The notes below the pieces were generated by a model. That model was not told the DNA's origin, did no database searches, and saw only the letters and a list, made by a program, of their open reading frames with translations. The position numbers were made by a program, and so were the translations under genes. Positions 12,664-24,267 of a DNA stretch of 64,000 nt are shown piece after piece. The stretch comes from Calliopsis andreniformis. Its lineage: Eukaryota > Arthropoda > Insecta > Hymenoptera > Andrenidae. The stretch's first letter is position 1, and each line of letters starts with the position of its first letter. The stretch is from positions 3,100,001-3,164,000 of the forward strand of contig NC_135073.1 of assembly GCF_051401765.1 (NCBI RefSeq), in the 5' to 3' direction.

Positions 12664-14481
12664 TACACAGCTGTAGGAATGACGCTTCTTATAAATTCGT
12701 TACCAATCTTCTTTTCTTTCATGTATTTTGTACTTTTCTGCATATTCAAATTTTCCATAAATGCATAAACACCTGCGGTTTATCATGAATTACGCAATAC
12801 GACAGATGGATGTACAGAAGGCTGGTAGCGGGTTCATAGAGAAGAGCTAACCAATTACTTATATGCCCGCTACGTCGAATGTTGCTTCGAAGACCTCAGG
12901 AACACCTCGTTTTCGACATTGAGAAGGTTACCTACTTTTCATTACCGCTTCTGAGGAACAAATAAGTAATAAGTTAACCCTTGACAAACAAGTTAACTAC
13001 TCATCTCAGAAGAGGAGAGACTGGAAGACATTGCTTGACTTCTTGGCTATAAGCCTATTTCAGGCTAAATTAAAAAAAAAATAGATTATGTATTATCTAC
13101 CCTTCAACCCAAACTCTATACAAAAGTGCCCTGTTAGACTGACGCGATTTCGGATTGGTAGTGTCAAACTATCGAATCCGTAGGGTCTACTTTTAAAGAT
13201 GACCTGAACCTAAGCTACTGAACCATGACAATGATCAACGTCACACATTTCACCGCACTATGACGCTGCATGTAACATGAAATTTTTACAATTTCTATTT
13301 TAAATTGATGAAAAGATTTTTATTGAATTAACAGGACTTTCCTGATAAAAGTGAGTTTAAACACGACTTGAATCGGATTATTTTGTATTAGTAAAGAATT
13401 CACCCATACAATGTTTTCGTATGAAAGTCACAAACTCTGGAAAAAATATAAAAAAAGAGATGGATTAATTTCTAATAATTGAATATATTTACGAACGAAT
13501 TCTAAAATTAAAACCCTTAAATGTAAGAGTGATGAAACGACTGATATTACTTCTTTCTCACATAATTCCGTTATCTTTTAATTTTTTTAAGTTTTGTACC
13601 TATGATTCAAAAACATTGTAACGGCGGATTACATTACTCCTCAAAATAATCTAATTAAAGTCATGTTTGAACTCATTTTTATCTGCAAGATTTTATTAAT
13701 ATAATGAAAATTGTCTCATTGACTTAAAATAGAAATTATAAACGTTTCGTTTGTGCAAGACTTGAATGATCCCTCGGTTAAGTTAATCGCAAAAAGTGGT
13801 AGGGATCGTTTCTGTTAATTTAACGAGTCCGTTTCTGCCACTGATATGGTATAAGGCTTAACTGTCTTGAACGTTTGAACTGCGCCATTTTATACGTATG
13901 CTCATTCTTCATATAATTTACAGTATTTAGAAAAAATACAAGGGAGGAATTACAAATCAGTGAGAAATGTCATTTGCAAGCCACATACACTATTATCTTG
14001 CAAAAAATTGGCAAGAAATAGTGTTATAAGCTTGCTTGTGAATGGAAAACCTGTGGTGACGTGAGCGGAAAACCTTAGTACCATCTGTCTCTCTCAGCAG
14101 TGTACATGATATATTCTTAATCAATGGCACAGAGTAATTACTCTTACTAGAACCGTCCTACACTCAGAAACCTTATACAATGGTTTCTGCATCAATCTAA
14201 TGAGGCACTATTGTAGTCTCGTTACTTATAATTTCATTATAAGTGAAGCAAGCAAGAGTGTCGGCTCACGAAAAATAAAGTAAGAAAAAAATGTCATATT
14301 TGGTCCATCTCTTATATGCTTGTCCATCGCGTCGTTTTTTTTTATTCGTTGTTTTCTCTCATGCTTGACATCGACAAGACAAAGGCTATTGTATTTTAGA
14401 CTCAAAATCCTAGTCAAATCACTCTGTAGAGCCAGTAACGGACCCAATTCACGGGCTTATAGAGAGATAATACTGCGATTT

Positions 14482-17400
14482 TTAATATAATGATGTATGA
14501 GGTGGTTGTCCATCTGTTACGCCTTGTGCTGCTAATTCCGCTAAAGTTCTTTCAAGGTAACTTGTATCAGGGTAACCATGGCCAGATGTTGATGGTCCCA
14601 ATTCAGTCTTATGATGAATTTCATTCCATGTTACTACATCTTCCCGTCCAGTGGTTACTGATCGTCCAATCGTAAATATCAGTCTTCTCTCGAAAGCGAT
14701 TTGTAATAATCGTAAAACTCTTCGACCCAGATTATTATCTGGAAGGTAACACACTCGTGGAAAACCTACAGCATAGTAGGCTTGACCAGGATTAGGATGT
14801 TCATTTCCTTGTATTCCTGATGGAATGCTGAAATTATAATACTAAATTTTAAAACAAGAAATCAGACTTGTAGATTATTATATTAAAGTGAAGAATACAA
14901 CAATAGTTAAGGTATGATATATTTTTTGACTAGTTATACCAAAAATTATAGTAAGAATTAATTCAATAATATGTTTATGAATAATATTATATTTTTTTTA
15001 TTAATTAATTATTAGATTAATATTATATTATTCTCTTACTCATAAGTTATTTGAATCGTATTTGTATTTGGGAAACCAGGCAAAGCACGTGGTATCCTTG
15101 TCCAATTCATGGTCCCAGGTGGTTGATTTCCTCTCTTCTCTCCATAAATTAAACGACAGACAGGACACTGTATATACATGGGAGGTTGCTGACAACTGAG
15201 CATTGCATTCAAACATGCTAAGTGTAGCCTATGTCTACAACGAGTTAATTCTACTGTCAATGGCTCTGGCATACCAAGGCACACAGGGCAAGAATCAGAA
15301 TCATCACTTTCTACTACTTTCACATATTGAGAAATAACATCTGCTTCAGCATCTGTGCCTAATGAAATAGAAAGGTACACTCATTTAATACATTGTATTT
15401 ATGTACATAATGAATTTGAAGAAAAGTAATAAATCACCTAAAACGGAATCCTTAAATGCATCATCGCTTCCCATGCTGCTATCTAATAAGTCTACTGGGT
15501 TTTCATGACTCAAGTATGTGGAAACTGTATCAACACTGGGTCTTCGTCCACTTTTTGTGCTGCTAGAATCTACATCAAGAACATTATCCCACGTTTTCCT
15601 TTTTTGACCAGATTCAATGGTTGTGACTGAACTGCTATTTTCTATACCATGTCTATTACTGAATATATTGAAGTTGCTCAAAATAACACGTGCTATATTG
15701 GAAGGACCAGTATCTCCATTTTTACCCTGATAATATGAATTATAATATACAAATCAATTTATAGAAATACATTTATATTCACATCAACTAATACTGTTAC
15801 TCACCTTCTTATTATTTTTCTTTGCATTTGTTGTAGACGACTTTTTATGTGCTACTTTTGTAGCAGAATTTTTTATAGTTACACACGTAGCCTTCTTACC
15901 AGAAATAATCTGTTGTAACTCTTCCAGAGCTACTTTAACCAGAGGATAAGGTGCTTGTTGGATACGTCGTATTGGTCTAACATATCCAGTACAACAACGC
16001 ACTTGAGTTAAATTGCAAAAGTTTATAATATATGGGAAACCTAAATATGTCTTTGAAATGTCAATAGTTTTATCGCCCTAAAATAAAATAAATAAAGTCA
16101 CATTTACAATTAAAATTGAGATAATAAAAAATTGTCAAGATTAGTTTAATATTTACTCTTGCCCATGCTTCTTCTATAAGACATTGCACCTCCATATCAT
16201 ATGTGTGCCAATCATCTGTATCACCAGCCCATTCCCATTTTGCACCCTTCCCAGCTGGTGAACTGGGAAGATAAAATTTTCTTCTAACATTATGTGTTTC
16301 ATCTCCATCTTCACTGCATTGCATTTTAGTTTTCAAATTTATGTAATACCTGTTTAAAATACGATAATTTAAAAATGGACAATTAAGAAAGATAAAAATA
16401 ATGTTAATCAAGAGCCAAATAATTATTAGAAATTAAGCACAATCATAAAATACAAAGAGTATCTCAACATATTTTATAAACCAACAAGGATGTTTTATTA
16501 ATAAAAATAAGAAGAGATGTTACATAAACACATGTTCATGAATGTTACATTTATTGGGAAAAAGAATAAAACAAAAATATTTTGATGACTTACAATAGAC
16601 ATTTCACTTCATTTGCATGTACTATTCATTAAATAAAAGACATTGTTAACTGTGATTATTTAAGAAAAAAAATATTAATCTTGAACTGCTCTGATGAAAT
16701 AAAAGAATGATAATACTCTAATAAGATCCTGTAATACCTCAGTAACAAAATAAGAACTACTGTTTACAAAGAATATTTTGTTAAACAATATTCTTACATT
16801 TAAGTTAATACATTTAACAAATAACAGTTGATCATACTAGTTGCAAAATAACACATGAAATAATGTAATTAAATTGATTGCTGGGAATCTGAAAAAAGTG
16901 TCTGTCAGTAGAGAAGAAAACTGTCAACAAATGTATAATGCTTGGGGTTTTATAGGATCCCACAAAAGCAATTAAGGGTTAATAAAGTATCAATAACATT
17001 CATATAAAAAACAATTGTTATCTTAATAATAATTTACATTTCTCTTTCGTATTAAAAATATATTAACTTTTAAAAAAAACATAAATCAATGTGCAAGGAA
17101 GATTTTCTTCTTTCCATTTCTATCTCTTTTCCATTTCCATATCTAAAATCCAGAACATAGTACATAGCATGTACATGTCTAACTTAAAAATGCTGGTATA
17201 TATCTTTATAAACACAAAATCATTTTAAATACAAGATTAGTAATTATTTTTGTTTACATTCTTAACGATCTGATACGTCTCTTTTTATCATTTTCAATTA
17301 TGAAACATGAGAACAGAAAATTGAGACACCCTCTATATTGAAGAAACGATAATAGTGATATCGAACCTATCCAAATTCGGATCTGCATCATTAAGAAAAA

Positions 17401-17536
17401 CACGCGTAAGCTTTTTACAATGTGCCCTCTCGAGGTGTTGTGATACAGCAGGGCTGTAGGGTCTCCATCGTCCGTGACGATTTTCCCATTCCCAAACAAC
17501 CACAGCATGACCATGTTCTTGCCCCTGGGCGTTCAT
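14482..17536 (-). CDS. dx: Deltex, RING-type E3 ubiquitin ligase of the Notch pathway
   Basis: The protein is 529 aa from six exons: 17367-17536, 16157-16349, 15805-16077, 15438-15726, 15040-15358 and 14482-14827. Two WWE domains lie at about residues 10-65 ([18 protein letters not shown]) and 85-150 ([15 protein letters not shown]). In the family these bind the Notch ankyrin repeats and ADP-ribose-like ligands. A Lys/Ser-rich linker follows. The RING runs from CPVC at about residue 332 to CPVCR at about 382, with [10 protein letters not shown] between. The Deltex C-terminal domain then fills the rest ([19 protein letters not shown] onwards, with VCYLPDN and [14 protein letters not shown]). 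The order WWE-WWE-RING-DTC is that of Drosophila Deltex, though this protein is shorter because the proline-rich linker is reduced. The start ATG at 17536 was chosen because upstream in-frame codons are not ATG. Confidence 0.95.
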
Positions 17537-18993
17537 CTTCTCGCTTAGGAATTTCACACGCACGCGCAACACACACTTGCAAAGCGGGAACGTGGGAACA
17601 TTTTCGAGTCCCCCACGGTCACATTAATTTAAGTACTTTCTTCTACGTGTACTACCTGCTCGTAATATTTCCAATAAAAATTTCAATGGTTCACCATATT
17701 ATTTCCGCGTACTGAATCGAGTAGCATTTACATATCATATAATAATGACTCTAAGAAAGATTCAACGGAAAAGACATGTCAAACGCAACGTAGCACCAAG
17801 TCGTTTTGTTTGCAATGAAACACAAACGCACACGGATTAGTGTGAAGTATACCGGTCTAAACTTTGAGCAATCGAGATATCGATAGTCGAACCTCGAAGA
17901 ATCGGATTTTAAAAGACTGATTACCACAATTTATGTAATACGAAGATTGCAATAGTAAACACTGTGGAAAAGTGTTAATGAGGTGGTTATTAACAATAAA
18001 GCACACCTCACACTAACATTAAACTATTATTATATTACTTTTCACTGCTATTCTCTACTACGACACTCAATTCCCAACGCGATTATTTTTTTCAAATATA
18101 ACCCAAACCTAACCTAAACCTAAATCAAATCTAAAAGAGTACATAATATTAAAAATATTTTTGTGTATATCTCAAAAACTAAGCCCAAACAATGGTGATA
18201 TATTTAGAAGAAAATTACTCGTGTCATTGATTTTAACAATATCTTTTAAAATCAGTGAAATACGATTGGGGTGATGTGTCCTCTATTCTCAATAATTACC
18301 ATTGATAATTAAATTTTATTATTTTCAGATTTTCAAGAGTTTCAGTAGTTCGAACTCTAAATATTGAAACTAAGCAATAATGGATCCATTAATAAATACA
18401 AATTTTAGAAAGCATTAAATGCAGCATTTCTTTAAACCATACTTTGAATTTTTTACTTCCTACAGATTTAAAAATGTTTAATTGATTGTTAATATTACGT
18501 TTAACATATTAAAATTCTTAATACCGATATTAGTACCATATAACCATAACCTACTCGAAAAATTCTATGCACGCGCGCGCATAGTGCGTATTACATATGT
18601 GTATTTATAACGCCAATCAGTGTTTGAACATTGGAATATCGCGTACGCGAGTACATCGTTCATTTATGAAATTAAAATTCTTTTTCTCAAGACAAACATT
18701 TATTTTCACGTTTTTTGTTGAAAATTTAAACCTCACTACAAGTAACAAATATTTTTGTATTATTCCTTGTAGATTGAACTAAATGAGAATGTGTTTATAC
18801 AAATTCTGTTTTCGGTTTATTAATTTCGAATGAATTAATTGGAGATTAATCTTTCGTGTCGTAAACTGTTTATTTCCAGTGAAAACATGGGTGTACATTT
18901 AGTAACTGCCACATTTGTTCATTGAAATAACAAGTAGGTTAGTTTTTACAAAGTTTCCAAGAAAATTTTAGACTTTCACGTTATCCAAAAAAT
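17537..18993. promoter_or_regulatory. Shared divergent promoter region of deltex and USP30
   Basis: This is a 1.46-kb head-to-head gap. It contains a perfect palindromic TATCGATA at 17878-17885, the core of the DREF-binding DRE motif known from insect housekeeping promoters. A stretch of CCTAA-type repeats lies at 18106-18124, and an alternating CGCGCGC run at about 18571-18582. Both genes should start here. No exon was seen. Confidence 0.5.
17878..17885. promoter_or_regulatory. DRE-like site TATCGATA
   Basis: This is an exact 8-bp palindrome matching the DREF/BEAF core of insect core promoters. It is 342 bp upstream of the deltex start codon and about 1.1 kb upstream of USP30. The role is inferred from motif and position only. 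Confidence 0.5.
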
Positions 18994-21384
18994 ATGGATG
19001 TGGAAAAAATCGCTGTGTTCGCTAGCGTAGGATTCGCTATAGCCGTTGCAGCATTTGTTTTATGGGGTCCATCCCCTAAACCTAGGAAAAAAGGTATATT
19101 AATATATGTTGTTATTACCAAGTGGTCTACAAAAAAAGTATTTTATGTAACAAAGTATCTGAATTATTCGATACATTCTTTTTTAGGAAAAATCATGGGA
19201 ATTAACAATTTAGGGTACACATGCTTTTTAAATTCTCTTTTACAAGCATTGGCTGCATGTCCAACATTTATTGGATGGTTAAAAAAGCAATGCGAGAAGA
19301 ATAACAATGTTGTTTTTATTTCAACTTTACTCTCTGTTTTCGAAAGTATGTTATTCTCTATAACAGAATATTTTATTGAATCTTTTATTGTCTAGTATTG
19401 AATAAGTGAAATGGTAAAAGTATTTAGATATCATTTTGTTATCACCTTTCCTGATAGAGTTAAACATATACATATTATTTATATGCTTTTCGTGACAATA
19501 GACTTTGAACTAATTATTGATAAGAAGTACATTATTAATTATAAATTATAAACATTATAATAGTCTGTTCATTAGATTGCAAATTGTAACACTATCATGT
19601 AAAATATGTGATAGTCTATTATTAAAATTTATCAAAAAGATGTTATTTTTTAATTACTTTTCATTCTTAGAAATCAATGGTTATTCAGAGGATGTATATG
19701 GTGATGTAACACCAATTAAAGTAATTTCATCTCTTGGTAATCTATGGAGCTTTGCACCAGGTCATCAAGATGCACATGAATTATTTCATGTTGTTCTTAG
19801 TGCATTGCAAGCAGAGATTCAACCTGTACATAGGGTAAATATTAAATAAAAAGAAACTATAAAGTAAAATTATACATATTGTACATGTATTTCAAAAGTG
19901 ATAAAACTTAAAAAACGCAATTTTCGAGTTACAACTATTAATCAGTTTGAGAAATAGAACTCCATTTTTTATACAAATTTTATTAATTAAACCTTAAAAT
20001 TGCAGAGTTTATTCAAAGAACTCTTCAAATATAAATTATAAATTATTTGAATAATAATGAAGTAATTACATTTACTGTAAACAATGCATAACTATTTTTC
20101 AGATAAATTATTAAAGTAAAATAATTATCTGATGATACTACTCCATATGTTAACATGATTTATTTAATAAATAATTTTGTTCTTAGCTCGTAAATAGTTT
20201 TTTGTTTTCCCTGAAAAGCATTCTTTTTTAATTTGTGTCACTTTTGAAATACATGTGTGATATGGTTAACAGACAAAAATGAGTTAATGTAAATCATTTC
20301 AGAAAGGTTGCTTGTCCGATGTTTTATTACAAAGTCCAACAATGGTGGTGGATTCACAGTGGAGTAATTCCTTGACATTTAGAAGTGTATCCTGTAATGA
20401 TATTGTATCTGCTAATGAAAATGTTAACACTCCAAATGGATTTAATAAAAATTGTAACAATCGGGTAATGTCAACGTCATCTGTATCAAGTATTCCTATG
20501 GCATATAATAAGCCTGGTATGATCCTTGCCAGATCTTCAGAATCGCTTTTGAACGATGTTGGAAAAGTTAACAATAAAAAATACTTTAGTTTATGGAATT
20601 CTTTATGCACCATGCTTATTTCAAATCCTTCATCAATGTCAACAGAAGCACATCCATTCTCAGGGTTGTTAACAAGTCAATTACAATGTAGTAACTGTAC
20701 ACGAAAGGTTTGTTCTTTACATTAGTGTTTGCTCTACATCTTATGCTTTATTGTATAAACTGAATAAGAATATTTATTTCAGTCTGCAGTTCGTTATGAC
20801 AAACTGGAAACAATTTCTTTACCTTTACCTCCTCTGGATCTATGTAATAAGTCATACCATACAGTGGAAGAATTATTAACTCGTTTTGTAACTAGTGAGA
20901 TTGTCCTGGATGTACTGTGCGATGGATGTGGAACACGTTGTTTAGCCATCAAAACTCTAACACTTGGTAAACTTCCAAAATGTTTGTGTTTACATATATC
21001 AAGGACCACATGGAGTTCTTCGGGAATACCAATTAAAAGAAATGATCCCGTGAAATTTCCTCAGATATTAACACTTGATCCTTATACTTTCACAGAGACA
21101 AAAAAGCGAAATGCACAGGTAGGATACATTTTATATACTTAAATAAACATACATTTTGCATGTAATACAATTCCTTATTAAAATATGTATTTTAGTATCA
21201 GCTACGTGCCATAGTAGAACATCGTGGACCTGTTGATTCTGGGCATTTCGTTTGTTATAGACGAGGAAATAAATCAGATCAGTGGCTATATACCTCAGAT
21301 AACGTAGTTGAGAGCATATCTTTAATTGAAGTTCTATGTGCCACACCCTATCTTCTGTTTTACGAACGTATAAACAGCATATAA
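18994..21384 (+). CDS. USP30: USP30, mitochondrial ubiquitin-specific protease
   Basis: The protein is 450 aa from six exons: 18994-19093, 19187-19345, 19671-19834, 20303-20707, 20783-21118 and 21196-21384. An N-terminal membrane segment (about residues 6-24, IAVFASVGFAIAVAAFVLW) is followed by a basic KPRKK, the layout that anchors USP30 in the mitochondrial outer membrane. The USP fold follows: Cys box NNLGYTCFLNSLLQ with nucleophile C46, GHQDAHELF, two zinc-type pairs CSNC (270/273) and CDGC (322/325), His box VDSGHFVCY with H405, and WLYTSD. As in human USP30, the third triad position is likely Ser (S422) rather than Asp/Asn. The family removes ubiquitin from damaged mitochondria and opposes Parkin-driven mitophagy; the enzyme prefers Lys6-linked chains. 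The end YLLFYERINS matches the family. Confidence 0.94.
19883..20256. mobile_element. MITE-like element, copy 1 (CACTTTTGAAATACATGT family)
   Basis: The element lies in USP30 intron 3. The left end ACATGTATTTCAAAAGTGA recurs as the reverse complement at the right end (20238-20256). It is about 374 bp, AT-rich and non-coding. A second copy with the same ends and similar interior lies at 48023-48636, which makes this a genuine dispersed family. Confidence 0.75.
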
Positions 21385-22720
21385 AAATAGTTAGTAACGA
21401 ATTTTAATGATTATAAGAAAACTTTCCATAAGGGATTATCCAAACACAGATTTCCTTCTGTTTTACAAATTTGTAAATCTATGTGGTCATCAAAATTTAA
21501 ATTTCTTTATGTAAAAACAATACGTATAAATTTATATGCATGTTTTTTTGCAGTTTAGACAGATTTTTATAAGACTACTTTCGTTTCATTCCGTTTTGCT
21601 CTTTGCTATGATTCAAGTAGAAAACTAGTATGTATTATATACTACTACTATGATCAACATATAGATTTACGATGTGCAAAACTGAAGAAAATTTTTGTTT
21701 GCATAATTCATTACACCACAGAATAAGATTTTTTAGGAATGACGAAACAGCATATTGATTTAGAATAATATAATAATGATGGAATTGAAAAGACTGTGTG
21801 CATATTAGCGGTAGTTCCCATCAGTTTTTATTATAAGGCAATTGGAATCTATGAATTATTCAGAACATTTTCTGCTATAATAATTGGTCAAATATATTAT
21901 GAAAATGCAATACTTTTCAACAATATTATTTATAAGTTTTACTTTTCTTTTGAATTAATTAATATGAACTATTTTAATTATGTATTAAAAATTCAATTTT
22001 TAGTTCAGTTTTACATTATGAAGTCCTATTACCGCTGACAGAATTCGTCATCATAGATTCCATATTGTGTAGATAGTCTTGACATTTACATTCACTTTTG
22101 TGACTTACTTGAAGGTGATAAATGCATTATTTTTCCGTATTCCCATGTACAAGTTTAATTACAAGTTACACTATTGAATAATACAAATTTTTGAATTTGT
22201 ATAAAGCATATCTACATAATGATTTAGATATGGAGGCAGTGTATATTATTTAAATCCACAATAACTGAAGATACTTGCGCATATTTTGTAGATGACTAAA
22301 TTCATTGCTTGACGATTTTCATGATTTACAGTGATAAAAAAGTATTGAAGTCGTGCCAAACTAATTGATCGTTTTATACGAAGTAAATCATTGTTTTGTA
22401 TAACTAGAGCTTAAAAACTTGATTCTAAACATATATTTAAGCAATTACTCCTTACAGAATAGACATATACATGTACAATTTAGATAAATATAAAATTACC
22501 AATATTCAAATATTCAATTACTGAACATAAATTTGTAATGATTTCGTTCTGATATGATATATTTAAACAATTTAATATTCACATACTGGAAATCACTGTA
22601 TTGAAATATTTATTTTTTTCTTATAATGTTTGATTTTTGTGAAACTTGTATACAACTTTTGTATCTATCTTATATGTAATTTAGTTACCAAACTATATGC
22701 TTTTATTAAATAAAAGTATA

Positions 22721-22744
22721 ATTGTGTTTTTATAAAAACACAAT
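22721..22744. repeat. 24-bp perfect palindrome
   Basis: ATTGTGTTTTTA is followed directly by its reverse complement with no loop. It lies just after an AATAAA in the presumed 3' region of USP30. It could fold in RNA but has no known function. Confidence 0.8.
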
Positions 22745-23723
22745 ATTATTGCAAACTGTACTGAAACGACTGCAGGGTGGTAAGACTAATTTTATCTTCT
22801 GTTTTAGTAATTTTTATAAAAAAAAGTCTATATTTAAATAGTACTATAATTAAATAAAATGTACTATGCCAGAAAGTGTATGTTTTTATTTTTTAAATAC
22901 TTATGTACTTATTAATTTACAGATGATAGAATATTTGACTAAAATATTGGGTTAATGCTTAAATTTGTGCCACATCACTTCTTTCTTTTTCTGTGGGATT
23001 GATGTTATTTATGGAAATACGTTATTATTATTAACATACATATTTTAATTACAAGTAGAAACAATAAGCTATAACTGTTTTAAATTTTAAAGCATAAAAA
23101 AACATATTTGAAAAAAAGAAATGACAGTACTAACTTATACATCAATCCAACATTTCACTTATTAGAAAAATTTCAGAAACAACTTTATGCTTAATGCACA
23201 GAGTTTATGAACTTCTCATTTTTTTCAGTCTTTCAGATACGAAGTTTTATTAAAATATTTTATTTCAAAGTTTAAGAAATTAAACATGATTAACTTCAAA
23301 AACCTTTTGCCATATAATAGTATTTTGAACAAATTACATATTTCATGTAACAATGACTGGCATTAAGAAAGATAATGCTTTTTTAAAAGTTAAATATAAT
23401 TTTTAGAATAACACATTTTATAGTATCAATATTTAAGATTTTAATTTCTAATTTTCTCTACTGTTAACACTATATTATATTAAAGTTATAACAAGTAAGG
23501 AGATTCACGTCAGAATATTAATAGAAAAAAAATTTGGCAATGGAAATTCCTAATTTTTAACTTTTATTATGTTCTATTAAAAGAATAATTCATTTTAGCT
23601 TACTCTCTTGAGTTCATTCTGTATGTAGAATGTACATACGTTGAATAGAAAACTTAATAGCAAAACATGTATGCATACGCTAAAATCACAATTTGAAAAT
23701 GTTCAAAGAAACTTTGTCTATAT

Positions 23724-23876
23724 GTCGGTGATTATGAAAATAATCTAAGTAAAAATTTTGTTTAAAATTAATGTTTTCGTTTTTTTGTGACTTGCTTCAT
23801 ATGCATGCGACTCAATTAATAAAATAACTTTTTTTTAATTTTGGACTTACATTAGATCACTTTCATAATCACCGGC
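23724..23876. mobile_element. Short MITE-like element, CGGTGATTATGAAA termini
   Basis: The left end CGGTGATTATGAAAATAATC is matched by the reverse complement of the right end, CGGTGATTATGAAAGTGATC, with only two mismatches. The arms are about 28 bp and the whole about 155 bp. It is non-coding. Confidence 0.65.
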
Positions 23877-24267
23877 ACAAATATAGAAAGCGTCCTCACG
23901 AGGGTATTAAGTGAACTATTAAATCAAAATTATGCGTTCACGGCATTCCATACAATATTTATCTAGATTTATCTGCAATGTGCAGTTTTGCGGTTGTGTG
24001 CAGATATGTGGTATGATTGAAGAGAGAATGGTGTGTAATAGAATGCTATAAAATGATTAGTAGGATGACAGTTTTGTGAAATAAAACAGTATTTGTATGT
24101 ATTTTTTTTCAATCAGTAATATAACCTGCAAAATTGTGTTCCATTGTGTTTCAGAGTGCTTAAGCTAAAACAATCTCATAGGTTATAACAATCTTTGTAA
24201 ACTTTTATAAATATACGGTTTTCGAAATTTATTACGTCATATTCTATTTTCCATACTGACTATAAAA

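Larger units (their letters stand above)
11052..14481. other. Intergenic gap between the zinc-finger gene and deltex
   Basis: No coding exon is supportable. The left end should hold the zinc-finger gene promoter, with a GGCCATTTTA motif at about 11305. The right end should hold the deltex 3' UTR; a TTTATT at 14341, AATAAA on the minus strand, is a plausible polyadenylation signal. Two short elements with terminal inverted repeats lie inside, at about 11400-11621 and 12461-12663. Confidence 0.4.
21385..24267. other. USP30 3' region and Gle1 upstream gap
   Basis: AT-rich DNA without a supportable exon. AATAAA at about 22709 and a 24-bp perfect palindrome at 22721-22744 could mark the end of a long USP30 3' UTR. 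A short element with terminal inverted repeats lies at 23724-23876. The Gle1 promoter should be within the last few hundred bases. Confidence 0.4.
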
